64,000 nt of DNA, from positions 24,040,446 to 24,104,445 of the forward strand of contig CM043969.1 of assembly GCA_014529385.2 (NCBI GenBank), given 5' to 3'. The position numbers were made by a program, and so were the translations under genes. This document shows positions 1 through 10,267 of the stretch, piece by piece. The DNA comes from Adiantum capillus-veneris. Lineage: Eukaryota; Streptophyta; Polypodiopsida; Polypodiales; Pteridaceae. A model generated the notes under the pieces. The model made no database searches. It saw only the letters and a list, made by a program, of their open reading frames with translations, and had not been told where the DNA came from. Positions within the stretch are counted from its first letter, which is position 1. Every line of letters begins with the position of its first letter.

Positions 1-1
1 G

Positions 2-121
2 TTGGAGTTTGCTTACCATGAGGCAAAGCATGTTATGACTAGGTTTAGTCCCTTCATGTTTGGGTCTGATTGTCAGCCTCGCTCACCAGTTATGGTGGGG
101 TTGTTTACTGATGAAAAATGA
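2..121 (+). pseudogene. Ty3/Gypsy integrase C-terminal fragment
   Basis: Frame 2 reads LEFAYHEAKH, then FSPFMFGSDCQPRSP, and stops at 119-121. This matches the segment of Gypsy integrases in which E-F-A-Y-N is followed by a T-G-x-S-P-F motif and then P-R-S/T-P. It is cut by the window edge upstream and by a stop downstream, so it is a remnant. The match is by motif only. Confidence 0.6.
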
Positions 122-450
122 TAACCAGTCAAGGACTTAATCTTTGCTAATGAGTTATGTCAGCATGTTACTTTCATGCAAAGTGACACCTCTTAGTTGT
201 GGTAACTCATCTAAAATACTCTAATGAGTTATAAATATAGTTTACACACTATTTTAGATGTAGTTCAATTACACAAAACGATTGAAAAAGGACAATAATG
301 TGGAATATCCAGATATTCTTCTTGATTTCATTGAACCTCATACTAAATTGCGTTTGGTCGATAGATCTGTGAGGGATGCCACTTCGCAAAACATTAGTGT
401 TCTTACAAAGATATCACCAGTTTTGTGTTTGAGGACAAAACTGCTTCTCC

Positions 451-464
451 AAGAGGGGAGTAAT
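451..464 (+). other. polypurine tract and LTR start
   Basis: The purine run aagaggggag is followed by TAA and then TGTCAAGC. Plant Gypsy elements prime plus-strand synthesis at such a tract next to a 3' LTR that begins TGT. The upstream integrase remnant on the same strand supports a 3' LTR starting at about 464. The far end of this LTR was not identified. Confidence 0.45.
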
Positions 465-957
465 GTCAAGCCTAAGGTAAGACAAGCTAGGGCCAAGGGC
501 CAGGACACACATGCGGTATAAGGGGGCTATATTTGGAGAGTAGCATGTGCTAGTCCCCACACTCTCATAACACCAAATACGCATACGGGCACTTGGCATT
601 TTGACATACCGAGGGATATCCAAAATATTGATTTCTCTCATAAGAACAAAGAGGATGAAGGCCACGTTGTCATGGGCATTTTTGTCATTCTTGATCATGC
701 AATGATGCTATTGGAATTATAACTCTTGCACAAATGCCACCTTTGCCACAATTCAAAACCAACTAGTTACATTGAGAACACTTTGGTAGGGAATTGACTC
801 TACCAATAGCCTTTGGGTCATGATATAGAAGACCCTCTGACCTTGATTGTCTGTTTGTTCCCAATGCCAAGGTTTGTAGCACCCAGATTATCATTGATCA
901 ACTCTCTCTATTGTGCTTACAATGTTTGCACTTGCTAGACTTGGACTTTAGTCAAAT
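464..957. repeat. probable LTR remnant, no gene seen
   Basis: This stretch lies between the presumed Gypsy LTR start and the first recognisable Copia codons. No long conserved reading frame is visible. It may hold the rest of the Gypsy LTR and a degenerate 5' part of the Copia element. Confidence 0.3.
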
Positions 958-1494
958 TTGTGGATGACAGATAAACAGTTCATGATCTCATATGAAATTA
1001 TTGCATATGGTCTTTTGTGCCGTGGGCTATATAAGCTCACTTTATATGACAAGTGTGGACAAAATTTTGCAAACCTAGTTGTAGATTCAAGGGCTATTTC
1101 AGATGCAAAATTGCTACATACACGTTTTGGGCATCTGAATATAGTCAGTTTTCTACGTTTGCAAAATCTGATGTGGTTGCTTCTTGAAGCACCTGTCAAA
1201 CATGTTTGTGAAGGCTGTATTTTGGGTAAAATACAGCGTGCTAAGTTTCCAAAGGATGGGTCAGTTTGTGCTACATGCAGATTACAACTTGTGCATAGTG
1301 ATGTTTGTGGGCCTATGCAAACTCCGTCCTTGGGAAATTACTTGTACTTTGTGACTTTCATTGATGACTACTCTAGGCATGCATGGGTATATCCGTTGAA
1401 ATCTAAGTCCGAAGTGTTCATGTGCTTCAAGCAATTTATTGCAATGGCTGAAAATGTCCCAAAATGTACTATGGGCACCCTCCATTCTAATTGA
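958..1494 (+). pseudogene. Ty1/Copia GAG-pre-integrase and integrase N-terminal part
   Basis: The frame carries a GAG-pre-integrase domain (LLHTRFGHLN, then CEGCILGKIQ, the H..C-x2-C zinc-binding arm). The start of the integrase core follows: LVHSDVCGPMQ with the first catalytic Asp, then FVTFIDDYSRHAWVY. The frame stops with TGA at 1492-1494, just before the GGEY motif, which is still readable in frame after the stop (1495-1506). The stop sits immediately upstream of a G-rich run. The piece belongs to the same broken element as the two downstream entries. Confidence 0.8.
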
Positions 1495-1565
1495 GGGGGG
1501 GAGTATATGTCTCTTGAATTTAATGCATTTCTGGCCCTAGTCGTGGGATAAAATACCAAAGTACA

Positions 1566-2200
1566 GTGCCATATACACCTCAGCAAAATGGTGTTGCTGA
1601 GAGGAAACACAAGTCTCTTACGGAAATGGCAAGATGTATGGTCAAGAGTAAGGCTTTACCACATTCATTTTGGCTCGAGGTTGTCATGTGTGCCACTTAT
1701 GTACTCACCAAGTGTCCTACGAAAGCATTGCAATCTATGACTCCATATGAAGAATGGCATGATAGAAAGCCATCTATTGAGCACATGCGTGTTTTTGGTT
1801 GTTTAGCATATGCTCTGGTGCCACAAACACAGCGCAAAAAGTTGGATGATAAGGTTGTCAAATGTATTTTTGTTGGTTATAGCGCTGAAAGCAAAGGTTA
1901 CAAGTTGTACCATCTGCAAACAAAGCGTATTCTGGTCTCACATGATGTTGTGTTTATGGAAGATTCTGTTCAGTCTTTGTTGTCATGTACTAGAGACGGT
2001 AATGTAAGCTCACAGGACATTTATGACACTTTGTTGCCTCTTTTTAGTGGTGGAAGTACGAATGTAGATTTTAATGAGGCAAATGTACAGCCTATGGGGG
2101 TTTCTGAAAATGTTACAGATCAGCCTATTACTGATGCAAATGTACATGATGTACTTGATGAGGAAAGGACTGAAAATGAGCAGGCTAGAGGTATGCCAAA
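1566..2200 (+). pseudogene. Ty1/Copia integrase C-terminal part
   Basis: The protein begins MPYTPQQNGVAERKHKSL, the conserved segment with the third catalytic Glu. It continues through FWLEVVMCATYVLTKCPTKA and HMRVFGCLAYALVP, and the KCIFVGYS and DVVFMED motifs typical of Copia integrase tails. Near 2195-2205 the coding frame shifts by one into the frame of the reverse transcriptase fragment; the apparent continuation to 2486 is a shadow. Confidence 0.8.
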
Positions 2201-2576
2201 ATGGCTGGTGACACTTTGCGTGGCAGTAAATTGGATGCACCTTTGTCTAGTCATACTCGTTCAAGTTCTCAGCATGCCTCTTATGCATCATATTGTTATG
2301 CTTTGGCTGTGTCTAGCTTACATGATGTTGAGGAACCTCTATCTTTCAATGAAGCACATAATTCAAAAAATTGGATGGCTACCATGCAATCAGAATATGA
2401 TGCACTTAAAGAAAATGACACATGGACTTTATGTGATTTGCCTCCTGGCAAAAAGGCCATTGGTACAAAATGGGTTCACAAGTTGAAACGCAAGCCGGAT
2501 GGTGAGGGTTATCGCCATAAGGCTCGACTTGTTGCAAAAGGCTATGCGCAGCAAAAAGGCATACACTACAAGAGGT
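2201..2576 (+). pseudogene. Ty1/Copia reverse transcriptase N-terminal fragment
   Basis: The frame reads EPLSFNEAHNSKNWMATMQS, then ENDTWTLCDLPPGKKAIGTK, WVHKLK, RHKARLVAKGYAQQKGIHYK. This is the start of the Copia RVT_2 domain. The match ends abruptly at about 2576; the finger-palm motifs including YVDD and the RNase H are absent. It is a truncated copy abutting unrelated minus-strand Gypsy sequence. Confidence 0.8.
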
Positions 2577-2924
2577 TGTGTGCACTTGTCACGCTGTTAG
2601 CGATGGAAATACATTGGGTTTTTATACTCCCCTGCATCGCTAAGAACGTCGATACGGGAACGTCGCTATAAGCGTCGCTAAACATTCTTTCAATCAAGAA
2701 GTGAGTACGCCCATTTTCCCATGACTTTAAGTCACTTTCTTCTTGGATGACACTAGGTATGGCTACGGGTCTATGGACTTGGTGAGGTTGTTGTTGCGTA
2801 GGGAACATGGTGTCTGTAATCTGGATCTGCTTAGGTGGTGGTTCTAGATCCCTTTGGGTATCTTCTACCAAACTCCTTAATTGCTTGACTCGCTCAATAT
2901 CCTCTGTAAGGTTTGGATAAGTTC

Positions 2925-3932
2925 CTACTTCTTCTTGGATCCTGGCCATTCTGGCTCATGAAGATCTTCCTTGTTGGTTTCTATCTTAGTGGTTGTTTTG
3001 GTCTCCATGGTTTCACCTGAATCAGAATCCTCTTCAGCGTCATTCATATATACAGGGTTGTCCCCAATCCCTATGTTGGTCTTTGAACTGGGGTCTGACT
3101 TCGCTACTTTTTGCGATCTCTTCCTTCGTGTTTTCTTCTTTTTCTGAGGTTGGGCAGTTGATGCCGTGTCTCTTTCCTCAAGAATATAGTTTTGTTTTTG
3201 GAGCATCGATCGTGTGAGTACGTTTACTGGTACCACGAGTGTACTTGGTGATGGCTCCTTGGTAACTTCAATCAAGTTTAATGGCGTGATCTTCGGTGCA
3301 TTTGGATTATTTGGACATTGGGCAATCAAATGATCTATGCAACATCGATTACACATGAGTATTGGCATTGTAGACGTGCTCGCTTGATTGGTTTGCATAA
3401 GTGTGGCGTTCTTTTGTAGCCTAATAGGACACTCGGCTACACGATGTGGACCTCCACACTCATAGCATTGAAGAGGTGGTCTCTTAGCAGTGTAATTGAT
3501 ATTTTGGCCTCTTGCCGCAAGAGCAACTACTTGATATACAGGTTTGACTTGTCCCCAATAGTCCTCCATGTAGTATTGTGGACTTTCTTCAAGTACATCC
3601 ATCCCATAGGCAATATTAGGATCTATATCTTCCTCACAGCCCTCCAAACAAGAAATAGATGACTCACAACCCACTTGATTCACATAAGTGATTCTCGGAT
3701 GTGGTGGTTGCGGTCCTAGCACTGGAGGTTGTAAAGGTGTTGTCTGAACAACATTTTGGGCCCTAGGGACCATGTGTTGTGTTGTTTGTTCAAGAGGTGG
3801 GGCCGACATCGATGCAGGCACTCGAGGTGTGTCTGTCCATGCTAAGGTTGGTCTATTGGCCATCGCGCGCTTAAATACTATGCAATCCTTAGCTTGATGA
3901 CCATACCTCCCACAGGCCATTGCAGTTCCCAT
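2925..3932 (-). pseudogene. Gypsy gag C-terminal region with zinc knuckles
   Basis: The 335-aa frame has CGRYGHQAKDC (a knuckle whose first half is lost at the frame junction), then CYECGGPHRVAEC and CNRCCIDHLIAQC, both C-x2-C-x3-H-x4-C. A Lys/Arg-rich stretch (QKKKKTRRKRSQK) and an acidic tail follow. Zinc knuckles bind element RNA in gag proteins. The spacing x3 before His differs from the usual x4. The frame continues, shifted, into 2566-2949. Confidence 0.6.
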
Positions 3933-4734
3933 TGAATTTTACTCTAAAAGTAGGGCATTCACTGGTAATATGCGGTCCATAGCATATTGAGCACCATTGT
4001 TGCTCCCTTCTTGGATACATATGATTGTTCTGCGGAGCACGATTATCCCTAAGACTCTCTTGAATAGCCTTGGTGAGATCTGCTAAAGTCATCTCAGATA
4101 TCTTTGGCTCCTTAGCAATAGGCTTTAGGTTCATTGGTTGATGCCCCGATGCTTGTGAGCTAATAGATTTAGACTCAACAAACACTCTTTCTCCTTGAAT
4201 CATTAAATTATCCTCCAATTGGATTGCATTGGTGGTGACTGCTTCCCAAGTGGTGATACCTCTAATGACTAGTCCATTGTAGATATCCTCATGTCGTAAC
4301 CCCCTAATGAATCTATCAAGCATTTGGTTATTGTTGAAGCGCCCATTTGGATTAGAACGAGAATTCAAATGCTTCAAGCGACTTATAAAGTCTCTCACTG
4401 ACTCTCCTTCCTCTTGTTGGGCTTTTTAGAGCTAGGAGGCTACACCCCAAAGCACTCCCTCTCGTATGTATTCTTTCAAGAACAGTCTCCTAAGAGTAGG
4501 GTAAATCGTTTTTTCTTCCACCCTTAGGGTTCTATACCAATCCCCTGCCTTTCCACTTAAGGTTAGGCTTAAAGCATTACTCTTATGCAGGTCATTGTGT
4601 TCCCCCAGAGAATCGCATATATTTTCAAACACTTCGATATGCTTTCTCACATCCCCATCTCCACTAAATTTTTGTGTGAGCTTGGCTATTTGTACTGCCT
4701 TACTTCTAGGCTCTCTATCAGGCGTGTTACGCAT
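3889..4734 (-). pseudogene. Gypsy gag core
   Basis: Two minus-strand frames (4734-4432 and 4398-3889) give the retrotransposon gag domain. The first reads FSGDGDVRKHIEVFENICDS, then ALSLTLSGKAGDWYRTL. The second reads MRDFISRLKHLNSR, MLDRFIRGLRHEDIY, and ends with the knuckle CSICYGPHITSEC. A stop and shift near 4400-4432 separates them. Gag forms the intracellular particle in intact elements; this copy could not encode it in one frame. Confidence 0.65.
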
Positions 4735-4749
4735 ATTCTCAGCAATAGA

Positions 4750-5819
4750 TCAACCAATAGCTTGAGCAAATGTTGCCAAGTCACCTAAGTGAACAGGCAC
4801 CGTGGGTGGAGGCGCTCCTGAGACTACATGTGGAGTAGGTGTTGGCATTGGGCTTGGCGCATAGGAAGCCCTTGGGTTCCACGTTTGGTATGGTGTGGTG
4901 CCATGTGGTGGCCCAAAGTTCATATGTGTGGCCCTAGGCATAGCAGACATCGGATGCGACATGCTAATGCTAGCCGGTATAGTCCCATGGAAATAAGACT
5001 TGGGTGTTGTGGTTGTGGAGCATAGGTAGTTGAAACAATGGGAGGGGTAGGGACTACATGAGTGCGATGACCCATAGATGCATACGATTGGTACACACTT
5101 GTACGTACTATTGCAGGCATTGAGCTACCATGTAGTGGTGCTTTACTAACAAATGAGGTCCATGGCGTGTTTCTTGGCATGCCCATCATTGGGGTAGGCA
5201 TGGTAGCCATGGTGTCATCAAGGGAAAGATGAGCTAGACTTGGAAAGGTGAAGCTATCACTTGTGGGCTCAGATTGCACTGAAACCCCCAGAGAAACAAC
5301 ATATGGAGGATCCATCGTACTTATCGAGGGAGTCTCCATTTGCGATAAGGTCGGTTGTTTAGCCTTTCCTGTATCTAAGAATCTCATGAGACCCGTTGAA
5401 GGCACGCTGATCCCCTTGTTCTGTCTCTCTAACTCAATGACCCTATGGATGACCTCACAAACTCTTTGTTGTTGATCCTCCACATTAGTAGCGCCCATTG
5501 TGGATTGTAGGACATCTAACTAACCCACGTGATAGGTGTGACCTGTGTATAGGTCGGTCAAAGTTTCTGTTTGTAGTTCGTACTCCTAGTTCTCATTTAG
5601 GAACACTCCATCTAGGATTGAGGTGCTAGGGGTGTCCTTTGAGCTAGATGCAATGTTTCTTTCTAGGGGTTGGCCCTTAGCGGTTGCTAAGTCAGGAGCA
5701 CTCGATTGCTCTCTTAGCAAGGATATTGAAATAGGGGCTTTCGGTTTTAACTCTCTTCGTTGCTCCCCTTTGCGTAAGCTCTCGACTTCCTTTTCCCTCG
5801 CTGCAAGCATATACCGCAA
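4750..5819 (-). pseudogene. Gypsy gag N-terminal and linker region
   Basis: Frames 5819-5586, 5498-4920 and 4962-4750 read outward from a charged start (EKEVESLRKGEQRRE) through a Pro/Met/Thr-rich linker to the gag core. The linker has no recognisable domain. It is assigned to gag only because it is collinear with the core and knuckles to its left. Confidence 0.4.
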
Positions 5820-5837
5820 ATCTTACCCTGCATGGCG

Positions 5838-6411
5838 AAGGTCACAAAAACTCAAGAAGTTCAAAGAGGGAGGAAAGAGTATCTCTTTTCTCACCTATCA
5901 TGGCACCTTTGGTGCTATCGACAAAGTATTGGCCTTCATCCAGCAATTTGATGCGGCCTTTGGAGACGAGGGCTTCACGGAGTCCTTCAAGCTACGGCAT
6001 GTAGATATGCACTTCCAGAAATCGGCTCGTCAATGGTGGGCTAGCCTTCGTGGCAATGGCGAAGCTCCAAAGACATGGAGAACTCTACGAGTTTCCATCA
6101 TGAAGCAATTACTTGCAAGCGATGCAAAGGACAAAATGCTCACCGAATGGCGGAGTTTGAGGCTTCTCTCTCATGAGTCTATCCACAAATATGTGGACAA
6201 GTTTTGGGATTCACATCTCACGGCTACTGTCTTTCAAAAGACAGACTTTGCTGAGCAAAAGCAACAATTCTGTGCGGGATTACCTGAAGAGATGGCCGAG
6301 TATGTCAACTCTCAACGGCCTAGTTCTATCAGCGAAGTAATCCACTATACCATGGTTGCTTCATGCATTAATTTCCAACAAGGGGTTAGATGTCAATCCC
6401 ATGGAAAATAA
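5838..6411 (+). pseudogene. plus-strand Gypsy gag
   Basis: From about 5838 the frame reads KLKKFKEGGKSISF, then VLAFIQQFDAAF, FQKSARQWWASLRG, WRTLRVSIMKQLLASDAKDK, and KQQFCAGLPEEMAEYV. This is a gag core, related in pattern to the gag of the intron-6 family ([13 protein letters not shown]). Codons 5623-5837 of the same frame are antisense to the minus-strand gag and are not part of this gene. The frame breaks at 6411, before the zinc knuckle. Confidence 0.7.
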
Positions 6412-6566
6412 AGACAAAAGTGATGCAAAGGGAAAACTTAATGCCCAAAATTTTTCCCAAGGCCATTCCAACAACAACAACAACAATCGGTCCAAGGAGA
6501 AAGGAGTTTAAAAAGGTAAGAATAAACTCTCTTCTGAAGAGCTTGAAACTTTTCACAAGGATCACA

Positions 6567-6612
6567 AATGTTTGAAGTGTGGGGAGCAAGGACATGGTTA
6601 TCGTTCTTACCC
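6567..6612 (+). pseudogene. degenerate gag zinc knuckle
   Basis: A plus-strand frame reads HKCLKCGEQGHGYRSYPK. The C-x2-C-x4-H part is kept, but the last Cys is Tyr, so the knuckle is not complete. It lies between gag and protease, as expected. Confidence 0.6.
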
Positions 6613-6739
6613 CAAAAGAAATTCTCGCAATGAGACTCCTAGAGCTTCCACTATCAAAGCTCCAAAAGAGGATGCTCATTGTAAAGGATAACCTCTCTCC
6701 TATGCTTGGGGAAAGGTAAGGGAGCATGCTGCCTTCATC

Positions 6740-6946
6740 TTGTTTGCCCCCGGTTCTACTCACAACTTCATATCAATGAAGTTGGCCACCAAGTTGGGCA
6801 TTCAAGCTTTTGAGATTGGAGATGTTGTAACTGCCGATGCCGCTTTCAAGGGACAACAAGCCTCCATTACTCCCTTGATTGGGAAGTTGAGGCTTCATGT
6901 CCAAAGCTATGTCGACAAAGAAGACTTCTTTATCTCTCCTCTCTAA
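6740..6946 (+). pseudogene. Gypsy aspartic protease, active site lost
   Basis: The piece reads FAPGSTHNFISMKLATKLGI, then VVTADAAFKGQQ and GKLRLHVQSYVDKEDFFISPL. Retropepsins of this family have an L-D-x-G-A/S-T-H-N-F active-site segment. Here the Asp position is Ala, so the catalytic residue is missing. Collinear with the gag upstream and the RT downstream. Confidence 0.65.
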
Positions 6947-6985
6947 CATGAGGATGCTATCCTAGGGGTACAATGGTTCAACCGC

Positions 6986-8388
6986 ATGACTGCCAACATG
7001 AAGTTCCCTAAAAGGAGAATCTACTTCACCTACAGGGGAAAGAACATGTATATAGATGCTAATGAGTCTGGTCGTACTATACCACTTGTAAATCCTCTTG
7101 CTCTTGATAAATCAATGAAGAGCTCAGTTTCTGCATACATGATTTTTGTCAAAGAGTCCCTAAAAGGCCCTAATGTTTTATCAAAGGTGAATGGTAGGAA
7201 TCGAGAAGAGTTAGAGTTGTCTAACTTTCTAAAAGGATTCCAGGATGTGTTCATTGATGATATCCCTATGGACTTACCTCCAAAACGAGAGGATAATGAC
7301 CATCGAATTGAGCTCCTATCAAGAAGCTCACCACCTAATAAACCTCCTTATCGAGTTTCACAAGCTCAACAAGAGGAGATCATGAGGCAAGTACAAGAAT
7401 TGGTAGACAAAGGGATGGTGAGGCCTAGCTCCTCTCCCTTTTGTTCTCCAGTCCTTTTAGTGCAAAAGAAAGGTGGTACATACCTCATGTGTGTGGACTA
7501 TCGCGCACTAAATCATATCACTATCAAAAACAGATTTCTTGTATCTCGGGTAGAAGATCTGTTTGATAAGCTACAAGGCTCTACCTACTTCAGTAGGATT
7601 GACCTTAAAAGTGGCTACCATCAAATAAGGAGAGTGAATGAAGCTATCCTAAAGACCGCGTTTCGTACAACGTTTGGCCTTTATGAATATCTAGTCATGC
7701 CTTTTGACTTGACTAATGCACTAGCTACATTCAATCGATTAATGGATAAATTTTTTAGATCCTACCGCAAATTCACTGAAGTGTTCTTTAATAATATCAT
7801 CATCTACTCCAATTCCTTGGAGGAACACAAGCAACATCTCCAAGTGATTTTTCAAGCATTAAGGGAGAATAAGCTTTTTCTCAATCAAAAGAAATGCGAA
7901 TTTTTCCTTCAAGAGGTTCAATACTTAGGTCATATTGTCTCTCGAGAAGGTATCCGTATGGATCCATCAAAGTTGGAGGTAATAAAAGCACGGCCTAATC
8001 CAAGGAATCTACATGAACTAAGAATCTTTATTGGTATGTGTGCATACTGTAGATGCTTCATAGCAAAATTCTCTCAAATAGCAGGACCATTACATGACTT
8101 AACAAAGAAAAACATTAAGTATTCATGGACTGCTAAGGAGCAAAGTGCTTTTGACAAGCTCACCTCCCAACCAGTCCTTATGCTTTCGGATCTCTCAAAG
8201 CCATTTGAGGTCCAATGTAATGCTAGTGGTGATTGCCTTGGAGCAGTCTTGCTTCAAGAAGGGCATGCCATAGCATATAAGAGCCGAAGGCTCAACACGG
8301 ATGAACGGATCTTAGACATTTATGAGGAAGAGCTGTTAGCTGTTCTACATGCCCTAGACACATGGAAGCACTATCTATTGGGGACTGT
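6986..8388 (+). pseudogene. Gypsy reverse transcriptase and partial RNase H
   Basis: A long open frame (499 aa as read, ending 8485) carries the RT domain in order: [69 protein letters not shown], then FNNIIIYSNSLEEH where the paired catalytic Asp of the Y/F-x-D-D box are Asn. The thumb (FLQEVQYLGHIVS) and the start of RNase H (FEVQCNASGDCLGAVLLQEG, YEEELLAVLHAL) follow. The Asp of the RNase H Y-x-D-A motif is also Asn. Similarity ends near 8388; the rest of the frame is LTR-like sequence. Open length with lost catalytic residues suggests GC-to-AT type decay rather than frameshifts. Confidence 0.8.
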
Positions 8389-8948
8389 TAACCCTCAGCA
8401 CATTCCTATCACCTACGACGGACGTTATATTATTTACTTGGTAGAGTCAGGTACTGGGCTTGTCGGTCCAATAGAAAAAGGGTAAGACTGATCGTCGATA
8501 AGAGGCGCACTCTAGCGGGAACATTCAAGGGACTAGTTGGCTAAGCACGGGCGCCCAAGTGTGAATGGGGCGAGCTCATATAAAAGTAAACTAAACCTAG
8601 AATTCACTCATTCTCTCATTTGTGCAATTGAAGAGTGCTCTTGCTCCATCTCCATCTTCTTCTTCTTCATCTCCTTGTGTGTGTGTGTGTGTGTGTGTGT
8701 GTGAGAGTGTGCGATCGAGCATTGTGGCGGCACGACGGCGGAGAGGCGGTTGAGCGCGGCATAGCGGCATCTCCCTCTTCTTCGCGGCGAGGAATCCTCC
8801 ACGACAGGAAGCGTAAAGCGGTGAGTGACACACCATCGCTATCTTTGAGCTTACTAGTTTAGGCTTGTTGTGTGCTTGGAGCCATTTGTGGCTCACACAC
8901 GGTGTATCGGCAAGTTCCTTGCATTGACACGTGCGACATACACACACA
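8389..8948 (+). repeat. probable 5' LTR of a tRNA-Asp-primed Gypsy element
   Basis: The sequence begins TGTTAACCC directly where the older RNase H breaks off, and ends in CACACA four bases before a primer-binding site. TG..CA ends and this placement fit an LTR of about 560 bp. It contains a (GT)n tract near 8675-8702. The left border is inferred from the break in the older element; no second LTR copy was found in the window. Confidence 0.5.
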
Positions 8949-8952
8949 TTTT

Positions 8953-8970
8953 TGGCGCCGTTGCCGGGGA
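8953..8970 (+). other. primer-binding site, tRNA-Asp type
   Basis: TGGCGCCGTTGCCGGGGA is complementary to the 3' end of plant tRNA-Asp. It is the usual primer site of the Athila/Tat group of Ty3/Gypsy elements, and differs from the initiator-Met sites used by the other elements in this window. Confidence 0.75.
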
Positions 8971-9684
8971 ATGCCATACACTAAGCTTGAATGGCACTCT
9001 GTGCTTCTTTTGTGGTACAATTTCAATTGTAGGAAAGGTAAGGAAGGAGGGTGTGTGTGTTGAGAAGAAGGATTTTGTGTTACTATTGTGTATTTTTTTT
9101 GTTAATGGAGTTTTCAAAGGTACTGTGTTTTTTCTCTGTGTAAGGTGTTAGTATTAAGGTTGTTAGTTTTGTGTAATGTAATGTACAGTAAGTAGGAAGT
9201 AGATCTGTGAGAGCTAAAGAGTGTATTAGTGTGTAACAGTAGGTGTATTAGTTGGAAGTAGGTAGGTAGAGTGTGTGTGTGCTCTTGCGCAGGCCGCGGT
9301 GACCTTATCCTTTATTTAAAATAAATAAATAAATAAATAAAATTTAAAGGTAGGACCGGGATAAGGAATATCTTCCATACCCAAGCCCAAGCTCCCGCTC
9401 AAGCTTAGGCGTCTATCGCCCTTTAAAATTACGAATTTTAGCTTCACACGTAGCTAAAAATAGACTTTTTTGAGGACCAACGTAGCTTCAGGTGACCGAA
9501 CATTGTGTTGTAAAGCACACCGCGACCCTCTGAGTGGTTTTGAGCTATCACACACTTTAATAAAAAAACCGATCATTAAAAAAACATTAAAAACGTAAAA
9601 AACACGAGTGAAAACGGACGCTTAAAAAAGTAAGCGGTTAACCTTCGAGGTTATTCGCCGACGCTTGTAAGGTGCCAAAGGCAC
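8971..9684. other. retroelement leader, no gene seen
   Basis: This stretch follows the primer site and has no conserved frame. It includes an AAAT tetranucleotide run near 9309-9345. A long untranslated leader is usual in Athila/Tat elements. Confidence 0.4.
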
Positions 9685-10197
9685 ATGCATCTGCACTTTG
9701 GTGGTGTGCTAGAGACAGAGCAACTAGAGAGAATTTCGATTTACACGAGTTCTCAATATCCACCTACCTTAGGTTCCGGGCCCTCGACGGGGACCCAAGG
9801 CAGTACAAACGAAGACCCGAGCATAGCGGCTAGTGACTCTTCCTCTGACTACAACGTCATGGAGGGTTTCCCAATGCCTAATCCCGATAGCTCAAGCCAA
9901 GACATGTATGCCATGGGCCCGCGGTTCGGGTCGAGCGTGCTTAGCCGCATGAAGGAAACCTTTAGTAGAGCCACTTGCTCCGAACATGGAGCTAATGATG
10001 TAAATGAGGGGGGTGGGGAAGTAAATTCTCCATTCGTGACCAACGTAGACCCTATATCCTTAGAGAATGTGCACGCGCATACTTCATTCACTGCAGCTCC
10101 CGAGGTTTGCACCATATCCCACATAATGGGCTCAACAAAATTGATAATAGATCCCAGATCCACTTACCCTGATATAATTAACAAAAACAACCATTAA
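9685..10197 (+). CDS. unrecognised ORF in retroelement leader
   Basis: A 170-aa frame that is Ser/Thr/Pro-rich (SQYPPTLGSGPSTG, SIAASDSSSDYNVMEGFPMP) with no recognisable domain, membrane segment or zinc motif. Its position about 0.7 kb after the tRNA-Asp primer site suggests a degenerate gag N-terminus, but nothing in the residues proves this. It may be a chance frame. Confidence 0.3.
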   Translation: MHLHFGGVLETEQLERISIYTSSQYPPTLGSGPSTGTQGSTNEDPSIAASDSSSDYNVMEGFPMPNPDSSSQDMYAMGPRFGSSVLSRMKETFSRATCSEHGANDVNEGGGEVNSPFVTNVDPISLENVHAHTSFTAAPEVCTISHIMGSTKLIIDPRSTYPDIINKNNH

Positions 10198-10267
10198 TAG
10201 GCTATTTAAGGACCTCTCTTCTTAAGCAAGAAAAGAGAAACCAAATGCTCTTATACGAATGTAATGG

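Larger units (their letters stand above)
958..2576 (+). mobile_element. truncated Ty1/Copia retrotransposon
   Basis: Three consecutive pieces give pre-integrase, integrase and the start of reverse transcriptase in the Copia order (integrase before RT). There is one stop, one frameshift and a 3' truncation at about 2576. No LTR was recognised on either side. Confidence 0.75.
2680..5819 (-). mobile_element. minus-strand Ty3/Gypsy gag remnant
   Basis: Minus-strand frames covering 5819 down to about 2680 together give one long gag: a charged N-terminal part, a Pro/Met-rich linker, the retrotransposon gag core, then zinc knuckles and a basic tail. No protease, RT or integrase follows on the left, where plus-strand Copia sequence begins. 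The right edge meets a plus-strand gag head to head at about 5820-5838. No LTR was identified. Confidence 0.65.
5838..8388 (+). mobile_element. truncated Ty3/Gypsy element
   Basis: Gag, knuckle, protease, RT and part of RNase H occur in Gypsy order on the plus strand. Integrase and LTRs are absent. The element is cut at about 8388 by an LTR beginning TGTTAACC. Confidence 0.7.

Noticed and set aside
8597-9151. Frames of 75-126 aa around the first LTR
   Set aside because: They overlap the LTR, GT run and primer site, and mutually shadow one another.
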